Below, piece after piece: positions 15,757 through 23,739 of a stretch of DNA of 64,000 bases (its first letter is position 1; every line of letters starts with the position of its first letter). The position numbers and the translations under genes were made by a program. The stretch lies in assembly GCA_039024315.1 (NCBI GenBank), contig JBCCQN010000005.1:55553-119552 (forward strand). Direction: 5' to 3'. The notes beneath the pieces were generated by a model. That model did no database searches and was not told the DNA's origin. It saw only the letters and a program-made list of their open reading frames with translations. Source of the stretch: JBCAWW01 sp039024315 (GTDB taxonomy: Bacteria > Bacteroidota > Bacteroidia > J057).

Positions 15757-18549
15757 ATGTTTCCAAATTTTGGTATATATTTTGAACGACTTTTCAATTT
15801 AACCCATAGCACCTTCGTTCTCACCCCTAATCAATGTAGCTTGAAATACGGCAGCTTAACTTTTCTCTTGCTTTTTGGCTTGAGTGCTTTCTCTCTCTCT
15901 GCGCAAATTAACCTGACATCATTTTCCAGCCTTCCCAACACCATCAACGAGACCTCCGGTCTGGCCGCCAATGGTAGTAATAAAGTCTGGACCCACAACG
16001 ACTCTGGAGGAGAAAACAAACTCTATGAGATCGACACTATGGGTAATATTACCCGGACTTTGACCATCCTTAATGCTACTCTAGTAGATTGGGAAGAGAT
16101 GGCTCAAGACGATCAGGGCAACTTTTATATTGGAGATTTTGGTAATAATGGCAACGCCCGTAACAACCAAAAAATCTATATCATCCCCAATCCTGATTCG
16201 ATTTCCTCAGATAGCGTTTTCGCTCAAGTAATCAACCTTTCTTATGCCGATCAAACTGCCTTTCCCCCTCCCAACAATCGGAGACATTATGATATGGAAG
16301 GCATGATTTGGTATCAGGATAGTCTATACCTTTTTTCCAAAAACCGCACAAATCCATTTGACGGTTATACCCGTCTCTATAAGATGCCTGATAATCCAGG
16401 TACTTATTCGGTGAGTCCAGTAGATAGTTTTTATACGGGCCCAGGCCCCAAAGAGACTTTCTGGATTACAGGAGCAGATATTAGTCCTTCAGGAAAACAG
16501 CTTATGCTCCTTTCTTATGATAAAGTTTGGCTCTTTTCCTGTTTCAGTGGCAGTGATTTTTTTAATGGAGACGTGCAGCAGCTGAGCTTAAGTGCGCTCG
16601 GCCAATACGAAGGTATCAAATTTATCGATGAAGCTACGGTCTATATAAGTAATGAGACTTCAGTTACAGGTACCGCAGCCTTAAATAAGGCAGACATTAG
16701 CAATTTTATAAGCGTACCATTTGTCGATTTAGGTCCAGACATTACCACCGCTAATTTGACAGCCACCCTCCTCGGAGGCAATCAACCCAGCGGTTCCACC
16801 TACTTATGGAGCAATGGTTCGACCAACGCACAAATCAATGTCAATATGAGTGGCCTTTATTGGTTAGAGGTCACCAATGGCAGCTGCGTCGAAAGGGACT
16901 CCATCAGTGTCACGCTCCTTTGCCAAGGCTTTGGCAGTGCTGCGAGTGGAACCAATATTGACTGTTTTGGCAATCAAAATGGGATGATTGATTTGACCGT
17001 AATCGGAGGTACCCCTGGCTATAACTACAGTTGGTCCAATGGGGCAAACTCTCAGGACTTGAACAATCTCTCCGCAGGCACCTACAATGTCACGATCACT
17101 GACCAAAATGGCTGTGTACGTCAACAGTCTATTACCATAGTTGAGCCTCCCATTTTGAATGCAAGTATCCAAGGCACAGATGTAAGCTGTAATGGCGGTA
17201 GTAATGGAATAGTCGATCTCAGCGTCTCTGGCGGCACCCCTGGCTATACCTACAGTTGGTCCAATGGAGATACGAGTCAAGACCTTCTCAACGTAGCAGC
17301 AGGCAATTATAATGTCAGCGTTTTCGACGCCAACAATTGTAATATTCCTCTCAGTCAGACTTTGACTGAGCCAAGTCCGATATTGGTCAATTTATCTCCT
17401 AGTGCCACGCTATGTTTTGGCGAAGCTAGCGGTAGTATCAACTTAAGCGTTAGCGGAGGCATAGCCGGATATCGTTTTGCGTGGAACAATGGAGATACCA
17501 CCCAAAATGTCAGTAATCTCAGTGCGGGGGTTTATGCAGTAGTCGTAACTGACGCCAATAACTGCCCGATCCAAGCCGTCGATACCGTCGATAATGCACC
17601 CCCAATTGGCATCGCCTTGAGCAATACAGATGCTAGCTGTGCCAATATCGACGATGGTAGTATAGATTTGACGGTAGCAGGCGGCACTCCTCCCTATCAA
17701 TATAGCTGGTCCAATGGCGCGACAAGCGAAGATTTGCTAGGATTAGGAGCGGGCCTTTATACCTTTGTTCTTACTGACTCCAATGCCTGTAGCCGCACCG
17801 ATAGCATTGCCGTTAGTGCCCCTCCGGCACCAATTTTCAGTCTCGACGGGCAAGATGTACTATGCGCAGGTGATAGCAATGGATCGGTAAATCTCAGTCT
17901 TAGCGGTGGAGTAGCTCCCTTCTCTTACTTATGGAGCAATGGAGATAGTTCCTCCGATCTGAGTGCTGTCCCTGCAGGAACCTATCGTCTTTCTCTCACA
18001 GATAACCTAGGCTGCGTGTTTGAAGACAGTTTGGCGATTAGTGAACCAAGTGTATTATTGATAAGCAATCTTAGTAGTACGCCAGACAGTACGGGTAGCA
18101 GCGGCACCATCAGTTTGAGTGCGACAGGAGGCACCCCTCCTTACAGCTATGCTTGGTCAAATGCGGCTACCGATAGTAGCCTTAGTGGTCTTGCCGCGGG
18201 TGATTATGCCATCACGATTACAGATGCCAATGGCTGTACTGTGAATGACAGTGTTACGGTCATGCTTCAATCCTCTATCTCGATTGAAGCCCCACTTGGT
18301 CTGCAACAATTTGGCATATATCCCAATCCCGCAAGCGACGAAGTCAAATTGCAGATTGAATGGCAAATAGCACAAGCAGCACGCTTGAGACTCTATAATC
18401 TGCAAGGCCAATTGATGTGGGAAGGCAGCCTCGAGGCGTCCAAAACACAAGAAAAGATCATTCAGATGGGCCACCTGACTCAGGGGATTTACCTGCTAGA
18501 ACTCAGTTCTGAGTCTGGGATTTGGTCTAAAAAGATCCAAAAGTTGTAA
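15757..18549 (+). CDS. T9SS-exported beta-propeller protein with six SprB repeats
   Basis: A cell-surface or secreted protein of up to 930 aa. After the signal region (core LTFLLLFGLSAFSLSAQ) come a propeller-like domain of about 270 residues (HNDSGG, DWEEMA, YIGDFGNNG), an Ig/PKD-like module near 330-380 (YLWSNGST), six tandem SprB-type repeats to about residue 835, and a type A T9SS sorting domain (IYPNPASDEV to the C-terminal KIQKL). Each SprB repeat follows the pattern GxxxLxVxGGTPxYxYxWSNG...AGxYxVxxTDxNxC. SprB repeats are named after the Flavobacterium gliding adhesin, so adhesion is a reasonable guess. The ATG puts 28 residues ahead of the hydrophobic core; a TTG at 15841 would give a more usual signal peptide, so the start is uncertain. 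Confidence 0.88.
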   Translation: MFPNFGIYFERLFNLTHSTFVLTPNQCSLKYGSLTFLLLFGLSAFSLSAQINLTSFSSLPNTINETSGLAANGSNKVWTHNDSGGENKLYEIDTMGNITRTLTILNATLVDWEEMAQDDQGNFYIGDFGNNGNARNNQKIYIIPNPDSISSDSVFAQVINLSYADQTAFPPPNNRRHYDMEGMIWYQDSLYLFSKNRTNPFDGYTRLYKMPDNPGTYSVSPVDSFYTGPGPKETFWITGADISPSGKQLMLLSYDKVWLFSCFSGSDFFNGDVQQLSLSALGQYEGIKFIDEATVYISNETSVTGTAALNKADISNFISVPFVDLGPDITTANLTATLLGGNQPSGSTYLWSNGSTNAQINVNMSGLYWLEVTNGSCVERDSISVTLLCQGFGSAASGTNIDCFGNQNGMIDLTVIGGTPGYNYSWSNGANSQDLNNLSAGTYNVTITDQNGCVRQQSITIVEPPILNASIQGTDVSCNGGSNGIVDLSVSGGTPGYTYSWSNGDTSQDLLNVAAGNYNVSVFDANNCNIPLSQTLTEPSPILVNLSPSATLCFGEASGSINLSVSGGIAGYRFAWNNGDTTQNVSNLSAGVYAVVVTDANNCPIQAVDTVDNAPPIGIALSNTDASCANIDDGSIDLTVAGGTPPYQYSWSNGATSEDLLGLGAGLYTFVLTDSNACSRTDSIAVSAPPAPIFSLDGQDVLCAGDSNGSVNLSLSGGVAPFSYLWSNGDSSSDLSAVPAGTYRLSLTDNLGCVFEDSLAISEPSVLLISNLSSTPDSTGSSGTISLSATGGTPPYSYAWSNAATDSSLSGLAAGDYAITITDANGCTVNDSVTVMLQSSISIEAPLGLQQFGIYPNPASDEVKLQIEWQIAQAARLRLYNLQGQLMWEGSLEASKTQEKIIQMGHLTQGIYLLELSSESGIWSKKIQKL

Positions 18550-18560
18550 ACGCAAACAGT

Positions 18561-18689
18561 TTAAGTACTGAGACAACAGTATTCAGTATTAAGACCTTGA
18601 AAAATTGGACTATATGGTTCAGGGAGACCTTTTTTCTCTTTACTAAATACTCCCGAAAGCTTTCGGGACACTTGCTACTCTGTACTTAA
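18561..18689. repeat. MITE-like element, copy 1
   Basis: It is bounded by TTAAGTAC and GTACTTAA. The inverted ends extend imperfectly inward (TTAAGTACTGAG against TTAAGTACAGAG), and a second inner pair is AGTATTCAGTA/TACTAAATACT. It aligns along its whole length with 42362-42479. It carries an extra perfect 16-bp palindrome (CCCGAAAGCTTTCGGG, about 18651-18666) that the other copy lacks. No coding capacity. Confidence 0.75.
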
Positions 18690-18744
18690 AATAAAATAGG
18701 GATTTTAAGCCTTAGCCTAGCCGTAGGATTTTGTTTGTGAGCAC

Positions 18745-18820
18745 CGCTGCGCGGAACGCTTCTCTCAAGCAGAATCATACGGCTAAGTTTTTCTGAGATA
18801 AGCGTTCTGCGCAGCAGGCG
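18745..18820. repeat. REP-like inverted pair
   Basis: The left arm CGCTGCGCGGAACGCTT is complementary to the right arm AGCGTTCTGCGCAGCAGG apart from one or two bases. This is the same core as the other REP-like elements in the window, here closely spaced downstream of the MITE-like element. Confidence 0.75.
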
Positions 18821-18852
18821 TCAAAAGTAAAGCTCTTTGATATAAAAAATCC

Positions 18853-19815
18853 CTAAGTTTTAGCAGCCGCCTCCCAAATCATGGCCACTTTACCCCTCGT
18901 CCGCATAGCTTCAATGTAACTAATCGCGTCAGGAATTTGCTCGTAGGGATATTCCTTCTCAATATGCACCTTCACTTTTTGTTCTTCCATCAAACCGGCC
19001 AAAGTCTCAAGGTCTTGGGTATTGGCTTTGGCTGTGAACTGGGTCAAAGGAAATTTGCTAAAGCTAGCTTTGAGCATGAGCTTCATCATATGCCCCATAG
19101 TGGTAAAACCAATGGTTATCGCTCGCTTTCCCATCCTCTTAAAGTCCTCATGAAATAAATTGCCATGAGTATCCAAAACTAGATCGTACTGTCCTTGATG
19201 GGTATGAATATTTTCTTTGTCATAGGCAATGACGGTATCTGCCCCAAGGCTTTTGACAAAATCTACATTCCTACTTGAGCACACAGCTGTGACTGTTGCT
19301 TCGTAGGCTTTCGCGATCTGGACAGCAAAGTGGCCTACGCCTCCAGAGGCTCCATTGATTAGAACTGATTCGCCCTTAGTCAATTTACCATGCGTGATCA
19401 AAGCTTGTAAGGCAGTAAGGCCAGCGATCGGGCTACTCGCCATCTCAGCAAAACTGAGCCCTTCAGGGATTTTGCCACAAACTGCAGCAGGGGCAGAGAT
19501 ATATTCAGCAAAAGCGCCGCCGTTTAGATTTTCACCAAAGACGCGATCTCCCACTTTGAAATGGCTGACCTTATCGCCGACGGCCTCTACTATCCCAGCA
19601 AAGTCAGCACCTAGAATCTTGTGCTTGGGCTTAAACAAGCCAAAGGAGAAGCGAGCAAAAAATGGCTCTCCCCGCAAAATATGCCAATCAGCAGGATTAG
19701 CAGAATTGGCGTGGTTCTTAACCAAGATATGCCCCTCTTTAAGAGTTGGCTTTTCTACCTCACTAAGTTTTAAGACTTCAGGACCGCCGTAAACGTCTTT
19801 GGTAAAGGCTTTCAT
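18853..19815 (-). CDS. MDR-family NAD(P)-dependent oxidoreductase (quinone oxidoreductase-like)
   Basis: A 320-aa cytoplasmic enzyme of the medium-chain dehydrogenase/reductase family. The N-terminal GroES-like domain (GGPEVLKLSEVEKP, NPADWHILRG, ADFAGIVEAVG) lacks the cysteine set for structural zinc. It is followed by a Rossmann fold with the nucleotide-binding motif INGASGGVGHFAVQIAK and a GADTVIAYD segment. These features fit zinc-independent quinone or enoyl reductases that use NADPH. It is monocistronic. The substrate cannot be inferred. Confidence 0.9.
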   Translation of the reverse strand: MKAFTKDVYGGPEVLKLSEVEKPTLKEGHILVKNHANSANPADWHILRGEPFFARFSFGLFKPKHKILGADFAGIVEAVGDKVSHFKVGDRVFGENLNGGAFAEYISAPAAVCGKIPEGLSFAEMASSPIAGLTALQALITHGKLTKGESVLINGASGGVGHFAVQIAKAYEATVTAVCSSRNVDFVKSLGADTVIAYDKENIHTHQGQYDLVLDTHGNLFHEDFKRMGKRAITIGFTTMGHMMKLMLKASFSKFPLTQFTAKANTQDLETLAGLMEEQKVKVHIEKEYPYEQIPDAISYIEAMRTRGKVAMIWEAAAKT

Positions 19816-19900
19816 ACTGTTTGATCAATAGGGTTTAACTAAAGATCAATAGGAAATATCTGAGTTGCAAAGACCTCACAGATCGCCTAGCCAATGAGCT

Positions 19901-19918
19901 AAGCGTTCTGCGAAGCAG
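19901..19918 (+). repeat. Single REP-like half element
   Basis: AAGCGTTCTGCGAAGCAG, the right-arm sequence of the REP-like family, here without a recognisable partner. It lies in the 218-base gap between the oxidoreductase and the jelly-roll protein genes. Confidence 0.6.
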
Positions 19919-20033
19919 TCATAAAAACCGTCAAACAGCGCGGATTAAGCGTCCAAATAAATCGGGATTTCTGCTCGGAAATGAGTCTACAGAACAAAGT
20001 TTGCCCGCTTTTGTGCCTACAACCGGCAAGGCT

Positions 20034-21203
20034 CTAATAACTTAATCCTGCCGTATCTTCGAAGCGAGCCATAATGCCCCAGCCATAGAAATAGTTACTA
20101 AGGCCAATGATGATTTCATTTTTTCCGGGCTGCAGGGGGACCTGAAAAGATGCGTTTTCTAAGCTGCAACGGCCACGGGGTTCTTTCATACCTGCCGAAC
20201 CATAATAGTTTTTATCAACATGAAGGGGGCTTCCATTGATAAAGACCCAAACTTCATCACGAAAGCCCAAACGCATAAGCTTTGATTGGGCGTTTTCAGA
20301 TTCGATGGTCGTTTTCAGCCAGACGATGCGTCGCTGCCCCTCTCCGGTGGCGCCATAAGGAAGGGTAAGGTTGACTAGACCTCGAGGACCAGCATTGATC
20401 GTTTTCCATTGAGTTTCGGCATTGAGCAGGGTGGAATCAATCGCTACACCAGGGTTAAAACGAATTCCCATCATCACATCTTTGCCGATAGGGAGTTCAA
20501 ATGGCTCACTCACCTCCCAATTGCGGAGATAACGAGGATCATTGGCACTAGGATCAAAGCCTGGCAGATCAGGCAAATTGTCTGTCTCATTGGGCCGTAG
20601 GACCATATTGGCGTAAATGACATTGCCTGATAGGGAAATACCCCCTGATTGAGTAATTCCTTCTAGCATGGGGACCTGTAAGGCGGGACGATCCATATCG
20701 TTGACGTAGGCATGGAGTTGATGCTCAGAAATGACCAGCTTAATATGGTTCCATTGCCCTTCTAAAACGGTAGCTCCCGCTTGGTACTCATCAGTTATGT
20801 CCCAAAGGTTGACGCCATCAATTACCGCGGCATATTGAGTAGTGGTTCGACGCAAGGGATCAGGTTTACCAAAATGCCGTATATAAAAGACTTCAGAATT
20901 AAGCGTGTCCGGTCCAATCCGAAAATTAATCCCGGGAAAGCCATTGCCTACTAATTCTACATCAAACTCTATGGTCCCTGTGGAGAAGGTTTGATCTTTG
21001 AGCATGATATTGAAGAAATTATTATCAGCACTTCTGACAGCGCGGGTCGATTTATAATCGATAAACTCTACCTTGCCATTGGTGGCTACCCAGTGTTTAC
21101 TGGTCATGGGGATTTCGATTTGACGAGAATTCTGGGCCAGCATTACCCCAAAGCAACACACTAAAAAGCTAAACAATAGAGAAGCTCGGATCAGGTGATT
21201 CAT
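20034..21203 (-). CDS. Secreted jelly-roll (DUF1080/LamG-like) protein
   Basis: A 389-aa exported protein with a signal peptide (residues 1-23, ending GVMLAQ). Residues 30-205 look like a concanavalin-type jelly roll of the DUF1080 kind (GTIEFDVELVG, FRIGPDTLNSEVFYIRHFG, GQWNHIKLVI, LHAYVNDMDRPALQVP). Residues 230-389 form a second beta domain with VWLKTTIES, EVWVFINGSPLHVDK and GKNEIIIGLSNYFYGWG, resembling a galactose-binding-like fold. There are no obvious catalytic residues. It is divergently transcribed from the membrane-anchored HTH gene at 21359, whose periplasmic part has a similar short jelly-roll motif, suggesting a functional pair. Confidence 0.75.
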   Translation of the reverse strand: MNHLIRASLLFSFLVCCFGVMLAQNSRQIEIPMTSKHWVATNGKVEFIDYKSTRAVRSADNNFFNIMLKDQTFSTGTIEFDVELVGNGFPGINFRIGPDTLNSEVFYIRHFGKPDPLRRTTTQYAAVIDGVNLWDITDEYQAGATVLEGQWNHIKLVISEHQLHAYVNDMDRPALQVPMLEGITQSGGISLSGNVIYANMVLRPNETDNLPDLPGFDPSANDPRYLRNWEVSEPFELPIGKDVMMGIRFNPGVAIDSTLLNAETQWKTINAGPRGLVNLTLPYGATGEGQRRIVWLKTTIESENAQSKLMRLGFRDEVWVFINGSPLHVDKNYYGSAGMKEPRGRCSLENASFQVPLQPGKNEIIIGLSNYFYGWGIMARFEDTAGLSY

Positions 21204-21358
21204 AATGATCTTATTAGTAATTTTTTATATGTTCGACTGATGCTCAAAGTAGAAAAAAGGCTTATTCAAGCATTATGGAGGGCTTGTTCAAGTTGGATCA
21301 ATCCTGTTCAAGGGAAGATTCAGGACATTTTGCGCCTTTGGGGTATCGAACTTAACTT

Positions 21359-22612
21359 ATGCTTATGATCGAGCAACTCGTCGCCCAGATAAACGCTAAT
21401 CTCAATTGGGGAACAGTAGACAGCTGGACTAATAAAGATTTTAATCGCTTGAGTGAGCAGATCTGGGAAAAGACCCAAAAGCGCCTTAGTGTTTCCACCC
21501 TTAAAAGGGTTTGGGGTCGGGCCGAAAGAATATCTCAGCCCAGTCAAACAACCTTGGACATTTTGGCGGAGTTTGCAGGCTATAAAAGCTGGCGCGACTT
21601 CAAGCAGCAAGCAGAACCAATGCATGGCGAGCAGCCCAAAGTAGGGCTTCTTTCTAGTGGATTTTCTCGCTTCATGATCTTAGGACTATTAGTGATTGGG
21701 CTAGGTATTGCGTTTATCTTCTGGAATCAGCAGCAGACTGTAGCCCCCAATCCAAGTTCTGTCTCTAAATCTGATGGATTCTTCTTCAAAAAGACGATCG
21801 TCGCAGACGAGATTCCTAATTCAGTGGTATTTGCTTATGATGCTTCTATGGCGGCCCCAGATGCCTTAATTGAGATTCAACAAGACTGGGACATGCGCAA
21901 GCGCATTCCACTCTCTCGGGAAGATAGCATTGCCACTTGTATTTATTATCGTCCAGGCCACTTTAAGGCGAAGCTGGTAGTGGATAGTCAAATTGTGGCT
22001 GAGGATGACGTACTGATCCCTACCGAAAACTGGCTTGGTGTAGTCGAACAGGATCCGGTACCAATATACCTCCCCAATGAGCTTGTCAATCAAGGAGCAG
22101 AGATTGCAATAAACCGTAAAGCCCTACAGCCATATGATATAGATCCCATGCAGGAGGACCTTATCACCTGTTTGTACAAGGTTTCGGATTTTGGAGCTAT
22201 CGACTCGGATGACTTCAGCTTTAATATGGAGATAAGGCACACTCTTGAGAAGGCCCGCCGTCGCTGTAAAGGGGTGCAGCTCTACTTGATTTTTGATGGC
22301 AGCGCTATCAGTATTCCCTTAGCTAATAAAGGTTGTGTAGCCAATCTAGATGTAATGACTTTTGAGGAGTTTGTAAGTGGCAAAACAACTGATCTCTCCG
22401 CCTTTGGCGTGGATATGGATGTTTGGCAAAAGGTCCAGATGAAGTCTCAAAATGGAAAGCTTGAGATTTTCCTCAATGAGCAAAGCGTCTATCAGATGTC
22501 TGTTCCCTCTCCAGCACTGAGGATAAAGGGCATTTCAGTCTATTTTGCCGGAACTGGGAAAATACGAGAGGTGAGCTTCAGCAATTCCGCGGGAATAGAG
22601 ATTGATTTGTAG
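21359..22612 (+). CDS. Membrane-anchored protein with N-terminal HTH-like domain and jelly-roll-like sensor
   Basis: A 417-aa protein. Residues 1-82 form a helical module of a pattern common in Bacteroidota (FNRLSEQIWEKT, RLSVSTLKRVWG, QPSQTTLDILAEFAGY, KSWRDF) that looks like a DNA-binding helix-turn-helix. A single transmembrane helix (about 105-122) follows. The rest is predicted to be periplasmic and ends in a jelly-roll-like segment (WQKVQMKSQNGKLEIFLN and GISVYFAGTG). The layout suggests a transmembrane transcription regulator sensing an extracytoplasmic signal. It may control the divergent secreted gene at 20034. DNA binding and the signal are inferences. Confidence 0.7.
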   Translation: MLMIEQLVAQINANLNWGTVDSWTNKDFNRLSEQIWEKTQKRLSVSTLKRVWGRAERISQPSQTTLDILAEFAGYKSWRDFKQQAEPMHGEQPKVGLLSSGFSRFMILGLLVIGLGIAFIFWNQQQTVAPNPSSVSKSDGFFFKKTIVADEIPNSVVFAYDASMAAPDALIEIQQDWDMRKRIPLSREDSIATCIYYRPGHFKAKLVVDSQIVAEDDVLIPTENWLGVVEQDPVPIYLPNELVNQGAEIAINRKALQPYDIDPMQEDLITCLYKVSDFGAIDSDDFSFNMEIRHTLEKARRRCKGVQLYLIFDGSAISIPLANKGCVANLDVMTFEEFVSGKTTDLSAFGVDMDVWQKVQMKSQNGKLEIFLNEQSVYQMSVPSPALRIKGISVYFAGTGKIREVSFSNSAGIEIDL

Positions 22613-22652
22613 ATGTGAACTAGCAGCCTTGAAATTTATCCCTAGCTATTTC

Positions 22653-23024
22653 CTATTCGCCACGATTAAAGATAAATAAAGCGGCAAAGGCTAAAAACAA
22701 AACTGCGTGGGCTATGACCACGGGGATGGGGCTCAAGCCTTCGAGGACGTTGAGCGTCTGAGCGATTGTCAAGCCGAGGTGGAAGACTGCGAGGGTACCA
22801 AAGCCAACAATTTTGATCTCTCGAGTAAGCTTTGCACGCATCATGAGCCCGCTCAAAGCGGCCATTGCAAGGGCCGCGAAGGCAAAGGAACGCCCAATGG
22901 AAAGGGTTAGCTCCCACGAATCCAAACTACCACTAGGCTCCCCTAATAGTAAGCGAGGGGCAAACAAAAGGATCAGTCCTACGACTAATTCAAAAAGCGT
23001 GTTGATGGCAAGCAGGATTTTCAT
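22653..23024 (-). CDS. Small four-helix membrane protein, unknown function
   Basis: A 123-aa integral membrane protein with four hydrophobic helices: NTLFELVVGLILLFAPRLLL, the FAFAALAMAALSGLMM segment, FGTLAVFHLGLTIAQTL and VVIAHAVLFLAFAALFIF. ATG 23024 is preferred over an upstream in-frame start at 23165, because the extension would run back through the rpmH promoter and reads as non-protein-like sequence. I do not recognise the function. It is transcribed divergently from rpmH. Confidence 0.75.
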   Translation of the reverse strand: MKILLAINTLFELVVGLILLFAPRLLLGEPSGSLDSWELTLSIGRSFAFAALAMAALSGLMMRAKLTREIKIVGFGTLAVFHLGLTIAQTLNVLEGLSPIPVVIAHAVLFLAFAALFIFNRGE

Positions 23025-23067
23025 GTGCAATAAGATAAGGAGATTCCCCAAAAATACCGACAAATCC

Positions 23068-23098
23068 TTGGGGTGAGGAGAAATTATTCCTATCTTTG
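23068..23098 (+). promoter_or_regulatory. Bacteroidota-type promoter of rpmH-rnpA
   Basis: TTG at 23068-23070, a 20-base spacer and TATCTTTG at 23091-23098 match the TTG-N19-21-TAnnTTTG consensus. The rpmH ATG is 20 bases downstream, which fixes the rpmH start at 23118 rather than the longer in-frame start at 23073. Confidence 0.85.
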
Positions 23099-23117
23099 TG
23101 GCCCTGAATTTAGAATT

Positions 23118-23279
23118 ATGAAGCGTACATATCAACCCAGCAATCGCAAACGTCGTAACAAGCATGGTTTCCGCGCCCGCATGGAAAGCGCTAATGGTCG
23201 CAAGGTATTAGCCTCTCGTCGTGCCAAAGGACGCGCTAGACTGACTGTAAGCGACGAAGGCAGACACAAGCAGAAATAA
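23118..23279 (+). CDS. rpmH: 50S ribosomal protein L34
   Basis: A 53-aa basic protein beginning MKRTYQPSNRKRRNKHGF, the conserved L34 signature, followed by RARMESANGRKVLASRRAKGR. It is slightly longer than the typical 44-50 residues. It starts the classical rpmH-rnpA pair, with rnpA six bases downstream. A promoter ends 19 bases before the ATG. Confidence 0.98.
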   Translation: MKRTYQPSNRKRRNKHGFRARMESANGRKVLASRRAKGRARLTVSDEGRHKQK

Positions 23280-23285
23280 TCACTG

Positions 23286-23699
23286 ATGACGCCGGCAGGA
23301 ACTTCTCGTTCCTATCGTTTGCCTAAGCATACGATACTGCGTCATAAACGTGGATTCGAATATCTGTTTGAGCATGGCTCCTCTTTTAGAGTAGGTGTGC
23401 TCAAATTTTTTTATGCCCATAATATACCGGAGCAATATGTCCAAGCTCCGATCACGGTAGCATTTACCGCTCCCAAGCGAGTCTTTAAACGAGCCTGGCA
23501 ACGCAATCGCCTCAAGCGCAGAATGCGCGAAGCTTATCGTTTACAACAAGCTTTATTGGTGATCGAGCCCGCTGCCGAAGCACAAAGCCTTCCCCTTGCC
23601 TTCCTCATTAAGTTTCAAGGATACTATGAAGCAGACTACCAGCGCATAGAAAAAGATATGCGACGTGGCCTCCTTGAACTAAAAAAGCGCTCCCGTTAA
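23286..23699 (+). CDS. rnpA: Ribonuclease P protein component
   Basis: A 137-aa basic protein that assists the RNase P RNA in 5' maturation of tRNA precursors. The family signature RNRLKRRMREAYRL is present near residues 78-91, preceded by the strands RVGVLKFFYAH and ITVAFTAPKRVFKRA; FLIKFQGYYEADYQRI is the usual C-terminal part. It follows rpmH in the same transcript. The stop codon lies inside a terminator hairpin. Confidence 0.96.
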   Translation: MTPAGTSRSYRLPKHTILRHKRGFEYLFEHGSSFRVGVLKFFYAHNIPEQYVQAPITVAFTAPKRVFKRAWQRNRLKRRMREAYRLQQALLVIEPAAEAQSLPLAFLIKFQGYYEADYQRIEKDMRRGLLELKKRSR

Positions 23700-23718
23700 T
23701 TAACAGAAGCGCTTTTGC
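23683..23718 (+). terminator. Terminator overlapping the rnpA stop codon
   Basis: Stem AAAAGCGCT (from 23683) pairs with AGCGCTTTT (to 23716), and the arms supply A- and T-rich flanks, so it may work for both rnpA and the converging nuoM gene (stop at 23740). Confidence 0.75.
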
Positions 23719-23739
23719 TTTATGAATAATAATTGTTGC

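Larger units (their letters stand above)
18550..18852. other. Gene-free stretch of 303 bases built of two repeat elements
   Basis: It holds a MITE-like element (18561-18689) and a REP-like inverted pair (18745-18820). Around that pair is another complementary pair of arms (TAGCCGTAGGATT near 18717 and AATCATACGGCTA near 18773). There is no gene. Confidence 0.75.

Noticed and set aside
23025..23165. N-terminal extension of the small membrane protein gene
   Set aside because: It would overlap the rpmH promoter and adds sequence unlike a protein start; the internal ATG at 23024 begins a good membrane helix.
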